39,446 nucleotides of DNA from Chryseobacterium candidae (GTDB lineage Bacteria > Bacteroidota > Bacteroidia > Flavobacteriales > Weeksellaceae), in contig NZ_SDLV01000007.1 in NCBI RefSeq assembly GCF_004916905.1, positions 1 to 39,446 on the forward strand, given 5' to 3'. Below are positions 17,024 to 24,793 of this stretch, piece by piece; position 1 is the first letter of the stretch; the number at the start of each line of letters is the position of its first letter. The notes under the pieces were generated by a model. That model searched no databases and was not told the origin of the DNA. It worked only from the letters and a program-made list of their open reading frames with translations. A program made the position numbers and the translations under genes.

Positions 17024-17980
17024 ATGAAAAAATTTACCTCTGTAAGTGATGTGGAAAACTTACAGGAAATCATAAAAAAAGCTTTACAGATAAAAGCAGA
17101 TCCTCTTACCGAAACAGAAAAAGGAAAGGGAAAAACAATCGGACTTGTATTTTTAAACTCAAGTTTGAGAACCCGTCTGAGCAGTCAGATTGCGGCTCAA
17201 AATTTAGGGTTGAATGTTTTGACATTAAATGCAGCACAAGAAGCCTGGAATCTTGAATTTGCAGACGGAGCAGTAATGAACGGTGATACAGTGGAACATA
17301 TCAAAGATGCGATTGAAGTGTTAAACCAATATTGTGATATCATCGCTGTGCGTTGTTTTGCAGGAATGAAAAGCAAAAAAGATGATGTGAATGAAAGTAT
17401 CTTAAGCCAGTTTGAAAAGCATGCAAAAGTACCTGTTATTTCATTGGAATCTGCTACCCGCCATCCACTGCAAAGTTTAGCAGACTGTATCACCATTACA
17501 GAAAACTGGAAAAAAGACTATAAACCCAAAGTGGTATTGACCTGGGCACCGCATATCAAACCTATTGCTCATGCCGTTGGAAATTCTTTCGCAGAATGGA
17601 TGCAGGAAATGGATGTGGAGTTGGTGATTACAAATCCTGAGGGATATGATTTAGATAAAAACTTCACAAAAGATGTGAAAGTAATTCATGATCAGGATGA
17701 AGCGTTGAAAGATGCAGATTTTATCTATGTAAAAAACTGGTCATCTTTTGATGACTATGCAGCAATGCCTGAAGTGAAAGGGGATTGGATGCTGACCAAC
17801 GAAAAACTAGCCCGCACCAATGAGGCAAAAGTAATGCACTGCCTTCCGGTTCGCCGTAATGTAGAATTGAGTGATGAAGTAATGGATGGAGATTATTCTA
17901 TCATCTATCAGCAGGCTAAAAACCGGATTTTCTCTGCACAGGCTGTGTTCAGTGAAATTTTAGATGAATTAAAAGCTTAA
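17024..17980 (+). CDS. argF': N-acylornithine carbamoyltransferase, probably succinylornithine type
   Basis: Transfers the carbamoyl group from carbamoyl phosphate to an N-acylated ornithine. The start at 17024 (MKKFTSVSDVENL) gives 318 residues, the length I recall for the Bacteroides fragilis enzyme; an upstream in-frame TTG at 17000 is rejected. The carbamoyl-phosphate motif is NSSLRTR (residues 45-51), with HPLQSLADC and MHCLPVRRN further on. The residue that separates acetyl- from succinylornithine enzymes is Glu in the Xanthomonas acetyl type and Pro90 in the B. fragilis succinyl type. Here it is Val90 (GDTVEH, codon 17291-17293). Loss of the Glu favours the succinyl substrate. The family call is secure; the substrate is inferred. 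Confidence 0.93.
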   Translation: MKKFTSVSDVENLQEIIKKALQIKADPLTETEKGKGKTIGLVFLNSSLRTRLSSQIAAQNLGLNVLTLNAAQEAWNLEFADGAVMNGDTVEHIKDAIEVLNQYCDIIAVRCFAGMKSKKDDVNESILSQFEKHAKVPVISLESATRHPLQSLADCITITENWKKDYKPKVVLTWAPHIKPIAHAVGNSFAEWMQEMDVELVITNPEGYDLDKNFTKDVKVIHDQDEALKDADFIYVKNWSSFDDYAAMPEVKGDWMLTNEKLARTNEAKVMHCLPVRRNVELSDEVMDGDYSIIYQQAKNRIFSAQAVFSEILDELKA

Positions 17981-17984
17981 AATA

Positions 17985-18017
17985 ATCCTTGTCAAGGTTT
18001 TAAACCTTGACAAGGAT
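17985..18017. repeat. 33-nt palindrome, copy 2 of the CCTTGTCAAGG element
   Basis: Sixteen-base arms around a single T, with the core CCTTGTCAAGGTTT shared with 4791-4821. It begins 4 bp after the argF' stop and ends 31 bp before the argB start. The transcript would form a very stable hairpin inside the operon without a T-tract. Confidence 0.85.
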
Positions 18018-18048
18018 AGAAAAGAGTAAAAATCACAAAACGTTTACA

Positions 18049-18843
18049 ATGAAAGAAAAGTTATACATCATAAAAATTGGCGGAGCTTTAATTGATGATG
18101 AGGAATTGTTAACCCAATTCTTAGAACAGTTTTCTGAAATCCAGGAAAAGAAAATCCTTGTTCATGGCGGCGGAAAGCTGGCAACAACGCTTGCTGATAA
18201 ACTGGGTATCGAACAAAAGATGATCAACGGCAGGAGGATAACGGATAAAGAGACATTGGATATTGTAACGATGGTGTATGCGGGAGGAATCAATAAAAAT
18301 ATTGTTGAAAAGCTTCAGCAGAAAAAATGTAACGCTATAGGCTTTTCCGGAGCAGACGGAAATTTAATTAAAGCTAAGAAAAGAGAACATCCTGAAATCG
18401 ATTTTGGATTTGTGGGGGATATCACCAAGAAAAGTGTGAACAGGAAACTGGTATCAAAACTAATCAAGCTGAATCTTGTTCCTGTGTTTTCTGCGATTAC
18501 CCACGATAGAAAAGGAAATCTTTTCAATACCAATGCAGATACTATTGCTTCTGTGATGGCGCAGGCTCTTTCGGAGAAATATGAAGTTGAATTATTATAC
18601 TGTTTTGATAAAGAAGGGGTTTTAGAAGATGTAAATGATCCTGAATCTGTTATTAAAAGTGTAACTGAAGAAGATTTTACCACACTAAAAGAAGAAGGAA
18701 AGCTTCACAAAGGGATTTTACCCAAACTTGAAAATGCTCTTGGAGCCATAAAAAATAATGTAGAGAAAGTGTTTCTGATCAAAGAAACAGAATTGAAAAA
18801 CCATATAGAAAATCATCATGCAGGAACTGAAATCTGTTTATAA
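18049..18843 (+). CDS. argB: N-acetylglutamate kinase (amino-acid kinase family)
   Basis: Phosphorylates the gamma-carboxyl of N-acylglutamate, the second step of the pathway. With the ATG at 18049 (MKEKLYIIKIGGALID) the protein has 264 residues, the usual size for the arginine-insensitive form; a TTG further upstream falls inside the palindrome and would add a non-conserved tail. Motifs: KIGGALI (phosphate binding), VHGGGKLATTLADKLG, and NTNADTIASVMAQAL near the nucleotide site. It lacks the extra N-terminal helix of arginine-inhibited kinases, so feedback inhibition by arginine is not expected (inference). The gene overlaps argE by 26 bp, suggesting coupled translation. Confidence 0.96.
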   Translation: MKEKLYIIKIGGALIDDEELLTQFLEQFSEIQEKKILVHGGGKLATTLADKLGIEQKMINGRRITDKETLDIVTMVYAGGINKNIVEKLQQKKCNAIGFSGADGNLIKAKKREHPEIDFGFVGDITKKSVNRKLVSKLIKLNLVPVFSAITHDRKGNLFNTNADTIASVMAQALSEKYEVELLYCFDKEGVLEDVNDPESVIKSVTEEDFTTLKEEGKLHKGILPKLENALGAIKNNVEKVFLIKETELKNHIENHHAGTEICL

Positions 18844-19900
18844 TAAAGAAGAACTGTTGAATAATGCGGTCGGATTGCTTAAAAATTTGATTGAGATTCC
18901 TTCATTCAGTAAAGATGAGTTTAATACTTCGGTGGAAATTGAGAATTTTTTCAAAAAGCACCAGATTCCTGCCAAACGTTTTAAAAACAATATCTGGGCG
19001 GTAAATAAACATTTTGATGTTTTTAAGCCTTCCGTTTTACTGAATACACATCATGATACGGTAAAACCTAATAAAGCTTATACGCTGGATCCGTTTGTTC
19101 CTGTTGAAAAAGACGGCAAGATTTTCGGATTGGGAAGTAATGATGCCGGAGCTTCTCTGGTTTCTATGGCACAGGTTTTTTTACATTTTTATGATAAAGA
19201 GGATTTAAAATATAATTTAGTTATTGCTTTGACGGCAGAGGAGGAGATCTCAGGATTTAATGGAATTGAAGCTCTGTTTCCGCAGCTACCCAATGTAGAA
19301 CTCGCCATTGTAGGAGAACCCACGCAGATGAATCTGGCGATTGCAGAAAAAGGACTTCTTGTGATAGATGGAGAAATGAAAGGTACTCCTTCTCATGCCG
19401 CTCATCCTAATGATGATAATTCTATTGTAAAATGTATGCAGGATCTGCAGAATATTTTAGACTTTAAATTTCCGAAGGTTTCAGAATATCTGGGCGAAGT
19501 TAAAGTTACTTTATCAGGAATTCACGCAGGAGTACAGCATAATGTTGTTCCGGAGTCTTGTAATTTCACGTTGGATGTAAGGGTAACTGACGAATATTCT
19601 AATCAGGAAGCATTTGATATCATCCAGTCTCAGATGAAATCTACTTTAACAGCAAGATCATTCAGGCTGAATTCCTCAAAAATCGAAATGGATCACCCGT
19701 TCGTAAAAGCAGGAGTTGAAATCGGAAGGACAACCTACGGTTCACCAACCTCTTCAGATCAGGCAATTATTCCTTGTACATCAGTGAAAATTGGCCCTGG
19801 AGACAGTAGGCGCTCTCATACAGCAGATGAATTTATCTATATCCATGAAATAGAAGAAGGAATAGAAATTTACATCAGAATCTTAGAAAAAGTGTTATAA
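18818..19900 (+). CDS. argE: M20-family N-acylornithine/N-acylcitrulline deacylase
   Basis: A zinc amidohydrolase of the M20 family, 360 residues, that removes the N-acyl group. Metal and catalytic motifs are complete: TNTHHDTV-type LLNTHHDTV (His, Asp), GSNDAGASL (bridging Asp), LTAEEEISG (general-base and metal Glu), VGEPTQ, and the final His in RRSHTADEF. The inserted dimerisation lid lies between about residues 175 and 285 (KGTPSHAAHPNDDN). In pathways with ArgF' the deacylation acts on N-acylcitrulline, releasing citrulline for ArgG. It starts inside the end of argB. The acyl specificity cannot be settled from sequence. Confidence 0.94.
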   Translation: MQELKSVYNKEELLNNAVGLLKNLIEIPSFSKDEFNTSVEIENFFKKHQIPAKRFKNNIWAVNKHFDVFKPSVLLNTHHDTVKPNKAYTLDPFVPVEKDGKIFGLGSNDAGASLVSMAQVFLHFYDKEDLKYNLVIALTAEEEISGFNGIEALFPQLPNVELAIVGEPTQMNLAIAEKGLLVIDGEMKGTPSHAAHPNDDNSIVKCMQDLQNILDFKFPKVSEYLGEVKVTLSGIHAGVQHNVVPESCNFTLDVRVTDEYSNQEAFDIIQSQMKSTLTARSFRLNSSKIEMDHPFVKAGVEIGRTTYGSPTSSDQAIIPCTSVKIGPGDSRRSHTADEFIYIHEIEEGIEIYIRILEKVL

Positions 19901-20250
19901 AGAAAGGAAGAATGAAGTGGGAAGCTGGAAGTTTGTTACAGTTTGTAATTCAATTCCGGTCTCCATCCTCAGGCTTCCAGCTCAATATATGTTTTGACCC
20001 CGCCCGGCAGGCACTTGAAGTTTAGTTTTTAATAAGATTTATGCAAAAAAGAAAATTAGAAATGAAAGCTTTACATAAGGAAATGTTTTTTTATAGTTAA
20101 TAGTAATAAGGATTGCCTTGCCGGGCATGTCAAAACCAACAAATATTTTAAATCAAATATGATCATGAATCACTACCAGCGAATTTTTCTGGTAATATAA
20201 CAGACAGAAGTGGTGATTGCATATGATTTAAAAAAAATAAACAATTACAT
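19901..20250. other. 350-bp repeat-filled spacer between argE and argH
   Basis: No coding frame is credible. Three inverted structures lie in a row. First, AGCTGGAAG (19923-19931) with CTTCCAGCT (19974-19982). Second, GTTTTGACCCCGCCCGGCAG (from 19991) with its partner ending at 20136. Third, AATCACTACCAG (from 20167) with CTGGT and GTGGTGATT just before argH. No Bacteroidota promoter box was found in it. Confidence 0.8.
19991..20136. repeat. Imperfect long inverted repeat with GCCCGGC core arms
   Basis: Arms of about 23 bp at 19991-20013 and 20114-20136 share GTTTTGAC, GCCCGGC and GGCA in opposite orientation, enclosing 100 AT-rich bases. This is the shape of a small non-coding mobile or palindromic element. 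No target-site duplication could be shown. Confidence 0.6.
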
Positions 20251-21555
20251 ATGAAAAAGATATGGCAGAAGGATGACCTTGCCACCAATATATTAGTCAA
20301 TAATTTCACAGTCGGTAAAGATCTTGACTTTGATGAACGTTTAGCCAAATATGACGTGAAAGGTTCTGTGGCGCATTGTAAAATGCTGGCAGAAACCGGA
20401 ATTATCACTCAGGAAGAATCGGAGCAGATGCTGTCTGTTTTATATCATATTTTAAATCAGATTGAGGATGGAACTTTTGAAATTGATAAAGATGCTGAGG
20501 ATATCCATTCTCAGGTAGAAGCAATCCTGATTGAAGAATTAGGAGATACAGGAAAGAAAATCCATACGGCAAGATCAAGAAACGATCAGGTTTTACTGGA
20601 TATCAAATTGTATTTATTGGATGAAATCCGTGAGATCACAGCCCTTACAGATGAGTTTTTCCAGATTTTAATTCAGCTGGCGGATCAGCATAAAAACGTT
20701 TTGCTTCCAGGATATACTCACTTGCAGATTGCAATGCCTTCCTCATTCGGATTGTGGTTTGGAGCGTATGCAGAAGCGCTTGTGGATGATGTGGAAATGC
20801 TGTTTTCAGTAAAAAATATCATTAATAAAAATCCACTGGGATCAGCAGCTGGTTATGGTTCTTCATTTCCGATCAATCGCGAAAGTACCACTTATAATCT
20901 AGGCTTCCAGTCCATGAATTATAATTCTGTGTACGCTCAGATGACCCGTGGAAAGTCTGAAAAAATGCTGGCCATGTCCATGGCTACTTTAGCCGGAACA
21001 CTTGGTAAATTTGCTTACGATGTGTGCCTGTATTTAAGCCAGAATTTTGACTTTATCAGCTTTCCGAAAGAATTTACTACAGGAAGCAGCATTATGCCTC
21101 ATAAAAAGAATCCGGATATCTTTGAGCTGGTTCGTGCGCGATGCAACAGAATCCAGTCACTTCCGAATGAATTGATTCTATTGACAAGCAATCTGCCTTC
21201 AGGATATCACAGAGATGTACAGCTGACGAAAGAAATACTTTTCCCAGCGATAGATTCTTTAAAGGAATGTCTGGAGATATTAAGCTATACTTTACCAAAT
21301 ATTCAGGTAAAAGACGGAATTCTGGAAGATGAAAAGTACAAATATCTTTTCAGCGTAGAAAAGATCAATGAAGAAGTGAAAAACGGCAGCTCTTTCCGTG
21401 ATGCTTATGTGAAAGTAGGGCAGGAGATCGAAAATAATAAGTTTGAATTTGAACTAGGAAACCTTGAACATACCCACCAGGGAAGTATTGGAAATCTTTG
21501 TCTGGATAAAATAGAATATCAGTTTAATAAACTGAAAAATAAATTATTGGGTTAG
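20251..21555 (+). CDS. argH: Argininosuccinate lyase
   Basis: Splits argininosuccinate into arginine and fumarate, the last step of arginine synthesis. The 434-residue protein belongs to the fumarase/aspartase superfamily. The signature loop with the catalytic Ser is GSSIMPHKKNPD (near residues 282-293), and HTARSRNDQV (about 108-117) and PGYTHLQIAMPSS carry substrate contacts. It is slightly shorter than the usual 455-465 because the C-terminal helical tail is short, as in many Bacteroidota. It ends the arginine gene series, separated from argE by 350 bp of repeats. Confidence 0.97.
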   Translation: MKKIWQKDDLATNILVNNFTVGKDLDFDERLAKYDVKGSVAHCKMLAETGIITQEESEQMLSVLYHILNQIEDGTFEIDKDAEDIHSQVEAILIEELGDTGKKIHTARSRNDQVLLDIKLYLLDEIREITALTDEFFQILIQLADQHKNVLLPGYTHLQIAMPSSFGLWFGAYAEALVDDVEMLFSVKNIINKNPLGSAAGYGSSFPINRESTTYNLGFQSMNYNSVYAQMTRGKSEKMLAMSMATLAGTLGKFAYDVCLYLSQNFDFISFPKEFTTGSSIMPHKKNPDIFELVRARCNRIQSLPNELILLTSNLPSGYHRDVQLTKEILFPAIDSLKECLEILSYTLPNIQVKDGILEDEKYKYLFSVEKINEEVKNGSSFRDAYVKVGQEIENNKFEFELGNLEHTHQGSIGNLCLDKIEYQFNKLKNKLLG

Positions 21556-21951
21556 AATCTAAGTCATTAAGGTCAGCAAAAACTTAGGCAGAATCAGTGG
21601 AAATTCTAAAATTATTTTAGCCTGCTGTCTTTTCGTTGTGAAAGCCTTAATCTTAAATCTTATCTGCTTAAGTGACCTTAATGGCTTTATTTTACTCTGC
21701 TCTTTGAATTTGATGATTGATTTTGAAACTTTGAAACTATGATTATAGTTGAAAATTAAAATTGGCTGTATTAATTTTATCGGAGATAAAATCTTTGCAC
21801 CTTAAAGCAAAAAGTATATGAATTTCTTTCGCGTCTTTGCGTTTTCCTAACAAGATATTAGAAATAAAATGTGCTGGTAAGCGCAAAGGCGCAAGAAAAT
21901 CCTCGATTTTCAGCAAGAAGTTTAAATCAGTTTTGTTTAAAAATAGAAAGA
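21556..21951. repeat. 396-bp spacer with two long inverted repeats
   Basis: There is no gene. AAGTCATTAAGGTCA (near 21562) faces TGACCTTAATGGCTT (near 21672-21686), enclosing about 95 bases. TTTCTTTCGCGTCTTTGCG (near 21823) faces GCGCAAAGGCGCAAGAAAAT (ending 21900). Both resemble intergenic palindromes known from flavobacteria (family from memory). The region separates two convergent genes, argH and the Lrp gene, so the hairpins may also help end transcription. Confidence 0.75.
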
Positions 21952-22413
21952 TTATTCCAGATCAATTTTAAATTTGGTAGATTTTTTTACCTCGTGAAGT
22001 ACGATAGAACTGTGATATTGTCCGATATTGGGAATATTTGAAATAACATTAACAGCAAATTCGTTATAAGAATTGATGTCCTTGGCAATAATCTTCAACA
22101 TATAGTCATACTCTCCGGAAAGGCTGATGATTTCCTGTACTTCATCATAGTTTCCAATATGTTTCTCAAAAGTCTCCAATACTTTCTTGGATTGTTCCTT
22201 AAGACGGACGTTACAGTAGACCACAATATTTAAACCCAGTTTTTCACGGTTTAAAAGCCCGACATATTTCTGAATGATCCCCTGCTTCTCCAATTGTTTG
22301 ATGCGTTCATAAGTAGGAGTAAAGGTAAGGCCTATCTTTTCGGAAATTTCCTTAACCGAAAGTGTGGAATCTTCCTGAATAATGCTGAGAATCATTTTGT
22401 CTTTTAAATCCAT
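21952..22413 (-). CDS. Lrp/AsnC-family transcriptional regulator
   Basis: A 153-residue feast/famine regulator with a winged helix-turn-helix at residues about 1-60 (LSVKEISEKIGLTFTPTYERIKQLEKQGII) and a RAM ligand-binding domain at about 65-140 (SGEYDYMLKIIAKDINSYNEF). It is divergent from pyrB and convergent with argH. It may sense an amino acid and control the neighbouring arginine or pyrimidine genes, but no binding site was identified. The helix 'LTFTPTYERIK' differs from the common 'LSPTPVHERIK' form only slightly. A TAnnTTTG box lies upstream. Confidence 0.93.
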   Translation of the reverse strand: MDLKDKMILSIIQEDSTLSVKEISEKIGLTFTPTYERIKQLEKQGIIQKYVGLLNREKLGLNIVVYCNVRLKEQSKKVLETFEKHIGNYDEVQEIISLSGEYDYMLKIIAKDINSYNEFAVNVISNIPNIGQYHSSIVLHEVKKSTKFKIDLE

Positions 22414-22432
22414 AAAATAAAGTTGTGGCTAA

Positions 22433-22440
22433 CAAAAATA
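22433..22440 (-). promoter_or_regulatory. -7 box of the Lrp/AsnC gene
   Basis: On the minus strand the bases read TATTTTTG, a perfect TAnnTTTG, 20 bp before the start codon. No clear -33 TTG was found at the usual distance. Confidence 0.5.
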
Positions 22441-22499
22441 TTAATTTTAAATGAGAATAAGGAAGTACTTAAGTTTTAAATTTATTTTAAACATAATTT

Positions 22500-22529
22500 T
22501 TGCCGGTTCATAAAATTGTTATATCTTTG
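22500..22529 (+). promoter_or_regulatory. Promoter of the pyrB attenuator region
   Basis: TTG at 22500-22502 and TATCTTTG at 22522-22529, separated by 19 bp, match the Bacteroidota consensus. The predicted start of transcription falls at about 22534-22537, directly at the ATG of a 23-codon frame and some 115 bases before pyrB. Confidence 0.82.
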
Positions 22530-22535
22530 CACCTA

Positions 22536-22607
22536 ATGAATAAAAAAGCATTTATATCATTAGATTTACCGGGCGAGAGCGCCCTTTACGATATTTATTG
22601 TTATTAG
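22536..22607 (+). CDS. Putative 23-residue leader peptide of pyrB
   Basis: ATG at 22536 opens a 23-codon frame ending with TAG at 22605-22607. The product starts MNKKAFISLDLPG and ends ALYDIYCY. No run of codons for one amino acid stands out, apart from three Tyr in the last six codons. Within the frame, GGGCG and CGCCC (22571-22584) form a GC-rich hairpin followed by an A/T-rich stretch (22585-22606). The stop codon touches the terminator stem that follows. Order and spacing match the enterobacterial pyrBI leader. The ATG lies almost at the predicted transcript start, so it would be read nearly leaderless, or the frame may be a chance one. Confidence 0.5.
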   Translation: MNKKAFISLDLPGESALYDIYCY

Positions 22608-22633
22608 CGAAGATTGTTGTCTTCGCTTTTTTT
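22607..22633 (+). terminator. Attenuator-type terminator before pyrB
   Basis: GCGAAGA (22607-22613) pairs with TCTTCGC (22620-22626) around loop TTGTTG, followed by seven T. It lies between the promoter and pyrB, 19 bp before the pyrB start. No full gene ends here, so a regulatory role is more likely than ordinary termination. Confidence 0.82.
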
Positions 22634-22652
22634 ATGTCCAAAAATTAGAAAT

Positions 22653-23543
22653 ATGTTTACGATTACAGAACTAAGCACCGAGAGAATCAACAGTATACTG
22701 ACAGAAGCACTGGCTTTTGCAAACGGTAAAACTGCTAAAATTGAAGGAGAAGTTTTTTGCTCAAATCTTTTCTTCGAAGACAGTACAAGAACAAAAACAA
22801 GTTTTGATCTTGCAGAAAGAAAGCTGGGACTTCAGGTAGTTCCCTTTGATGCATCACACAGTTCGGTAAACAAAGGCGAAAGTCTTTATGACACCGTAAA
22901 GACTATTGAAAGTATAGGAGTAAACCTTGTGGTGATCCGTGATAAGAAAGACAGATACTTCGAGGAACTGAAAAATATTAATATTCCGGTGATCAACGGA
23001 GGAGATGGAACAGGAAACCACCCTTCACAATGTATGCTGGATCTGCTGACGATCTATCAGGAATTCGGAAAGTTTGAAGGATTGAAAGTAGGAATTGTAG
23101 GAGATGTAAAACACAGCCGTGTAGCGAACTCCAATGCGGAGGCTTTAAGAAGGTTAGGCGCTAAAGTATACTTCTCAGGACCGGAACAGTGGTTTGATGA
23201 AGGAGCCTTAATCAACGGGACTTATATGTCAGTAGATGAACTGATCGGCGAAGTGGATGTTTTAATGCTATTAAGAATCCAGCACGAAAGACACGATGCC
23301 GCAATGAGCTTCACCGCTTCAGAATACCATAAAAGATATGGACTGACCAAAGAAAGAGAAAAGGCCATGAAAAAAGAATCGATCATCATGCATCCGGCTC
23401 CGATCAACAGAGGAGTGGAAATAGATTCAGATCTTGTAGAATGCGAAAGATCAAGAGTTTTCAAGCAAATGCAGAATGGTGTTTTCACAAGAATGGCCAT
23501 TTTGAAAGAAGCATTGGAAACTAAAGGATATACTTTTAAATAA
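22653..23543 (+). CDS. pyrB: Aspartate carbamoyltransferase, catalytic chain
   Basis: Makes carbamoyl aspartate from carbamoyl phosphate and aspartate, the first committed step of pyrimidine synthesis. The ATG at 22653 ([13 protein letters not shown]) gives 296 residues; an upstream TTG would start inside the terminator loop and is rejected. Motifs: [20 protein letters not shown] (carbamoyl-phosphate site; Asp replaces the more usual Pro in FFEPSTRT), HPSQ, and [12 protein letters not shown]. It looks like the Bacillus type, which works without a PyrI regulatory chain, and no pyrI is present. Control therefore probably lies at the attenuator upstream. carA and carB, which supply carbamoyl phosphate, follow. 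Confidence 0.96.
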   Translation: MFTITELSTERINSILTEALAFANGKTAKIEGEVFCSNLFFEDSTRTKTSFDLAERKLGLQVVPFDASHSSVNKGESLYDTVKTIESIGVNLVVIRDKKDRYFEELKNINIPVINGGDGTGNHPSQCMLDLLTIYQEFGKFEGLKVGIVGDVKHSRVANSNAEALRRLGAKVYFSGPEQWFDEGALINGTYMSVDELIGEVDVLMLLRIQHERHDAAMSFTASEYHKRYGLTKEREKAMKKESIIMHPAPINRGVEIDSDLVECERSRVFKQMQNGVFTRMAILKEALETKGYTFK

Positions 23544-23570
23544 GAGCCAGGGCGAAAGTTAAAAGTTTAG

Positions 23571-23668
23571 AAGCCCCGTAGGGGCGGCCTGTTAATAGCA
23601 ATGGGTGAAACCCATGAAAAAAAGGATGTAGACAATCCAAGCCCTGTAAGGGCGACCTGTTAATGACA
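23571..23668. repeat. Paired AAGCCCCGTAGGGGCG repeats between pyrB and carA
   Basis: Unit 1 (23571-23600) and unit 2 (23639-23668) share AAGCCC-GTA-GGGCG followed by CCTGTTAAT, about 68 bp apart. Each has its own small hairpin (GCCCC...GGGGC and GCCC...GGGC), and ATGGGTGAAACCCAT (23601-23615) lies between. The AAGCCCCGTAGGGGCG motif is a widespread Bacteroidota intergenic element (from memory). Confidence 0.85.
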
Positions 23669-23699
23669 TATAATAAATAATAAGAGATAAAAGTTTAAA

Positions 23700-24782
23700 A
23701 TGAAGAAAAAATTAATACTGGAGTCCGGTGAAGTGTTTCATGGAGAAGGTTTCGGAGCAGAATTGGAAACTGCAGGGGAAGTAGTTTTCAATACCGGAAT
23801 GACAGGGTATCAGGAATTGATTTCTGACCCATCGTATTGCGGTCAGATAGTTTGTATGACCTATCCGCTTATCGGAAATTATGGTATTAACCGTGATGAT
23901 TATGAAAGTATTGAGCCGGCAATCAAAGGGCTTATCGTAAAAGAACTTTGCGATCTTCCTTCCAATTTCCGTACTCAGATTACTTTAGACGAATTATTTA
24001 AAAAGAAAAACCTTTCAGGAATTTCAGGAATTGACACAAGAAGACTAACAAGAGTTCTTCGTAACCATGGAGTAGTAAAAGGAAAAATTGTAAATGCAGA
24101 TACTGACGAAGCTGCAGTAGCTTCAGAATTGAAGGCAACGAGTTTCCCAATCAATCAGGTAGAGGAAGTTTCTACAAAAACACCTTATGCTAATCCAAAC
24201 AGAGGTTTTAAAGTAGTATTGGTAGATTTCGGGGCAAAATTGGGAATTATCAGAGAACTGTCTCAAAGAAACTGTGATATCATTGTGGTTTCCCAGGATA
24301 CAACAGCAGAAGAAATCCTGTTGATGGATCCGGACGGAATTATGTTGTCAAACGGTCCTGGTGACCCGGAAGATGTACCACATGCTTTAGATATGATCAG
24401 AGGATTATTAGGAAAAGTCCCAATCTTCGGAATCTGTTTGGGACACCAGCTGATTGGTCTTGCCTGTGGAGCGAAAACTTTCAAACTGAAATTCGGACAC
24501 AGAGGAGGAAACCACCCGGTATTGGATCTGGAGAAAAATACAGTAGCTATTACTTCTCAAAACCACGGATACGCGGTAGATCAGGAAAGCTTAAAAGGAA
24601 CAGATCTTATCGAAACGCACATCGCATTGAACGACAGAACAAATGAAGGGTTGAAACATAAAATTCACCCTTGCTTCTCAGTTCAGTATCACCCTGAAGC
24701 AAGTCCTGGCCCGGAAGATGCAAACTACCTGTTTGATGAGTTCATTGATTTAATGTACCAATTTAAAAATGTACCAGTTTAA
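23700..24782 (+). CDS. carA: Carbamoyl-phosphate synthase, small (glutaminase) chain
   Basis: Hydrolyses glutamine and passes ammonia to CarB. The 360-residue protein has the N-terminal CPSase small domain (residues about 1-150) and a class I glutamine amidotransferase domain with the triad Cys246 (FGICLGHQ), His331 and Glu333 (QYHPEASPGP). The length is normal. It follows pyrB across a 156-bp spacer with repeats, and unusually is separated from carB by a small foreign-looking gene. Carbamoyl phosphate serves both PyrB and ArgF' in this locus. Confidence 0.97.
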   Translation: MKKKLILESGEVFHGEGFGAELETAGEVVFNTGMTGYQELISDPSYCGQIVCMTYPLIGNYGINRDDYESIEPAIKGLIVKELCDLPSNFRTQITLDELFKKKNLSGISGIDTRRLTRVLRNHGVVKGKIVNADTDEAAVASELKATSFPINQVEEVSTKTPYANPNRGFKVVLVDFGAKLGIIRELSQRNCDIIVVSQDTTAEEILLMDPDGIMLSNGPGDPEDVPHALDMIRGLLGKVPIFGICLGHQLIGLACGAKTFKLKFGHRGGNHPVLDLEKNTVAITSQNHGYAVDQESLKGTDLIETHIALNDRTNEGLKHKIHPCFSVQYHPEASPGPEDANYLFDEFIDLMYQFKNVPV

Positions 24783-24793
24783 CAATAATTAAA

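Noticed and set aside
18007..18048. TTG start that would extend argB upstream
   Set aside because: It starts inside a dispersed palindrome; the ATG at 18049 gives the usual N-terminus of the kinase.
22536..22633. PyrR-binding or amino-acid-codon attenuator before pyrB
   Set aside because: No alternative anti-terminator pairing was found, and the small frame has no run of arginine or other control codons, so a UTP/coupling model fits better.
22614..22652. TTG start that would extend pyrB upstream
   Set aside because: It lies in the loop of the terminator hairpin; the ATG at 22653 matches PyrB N-termini.
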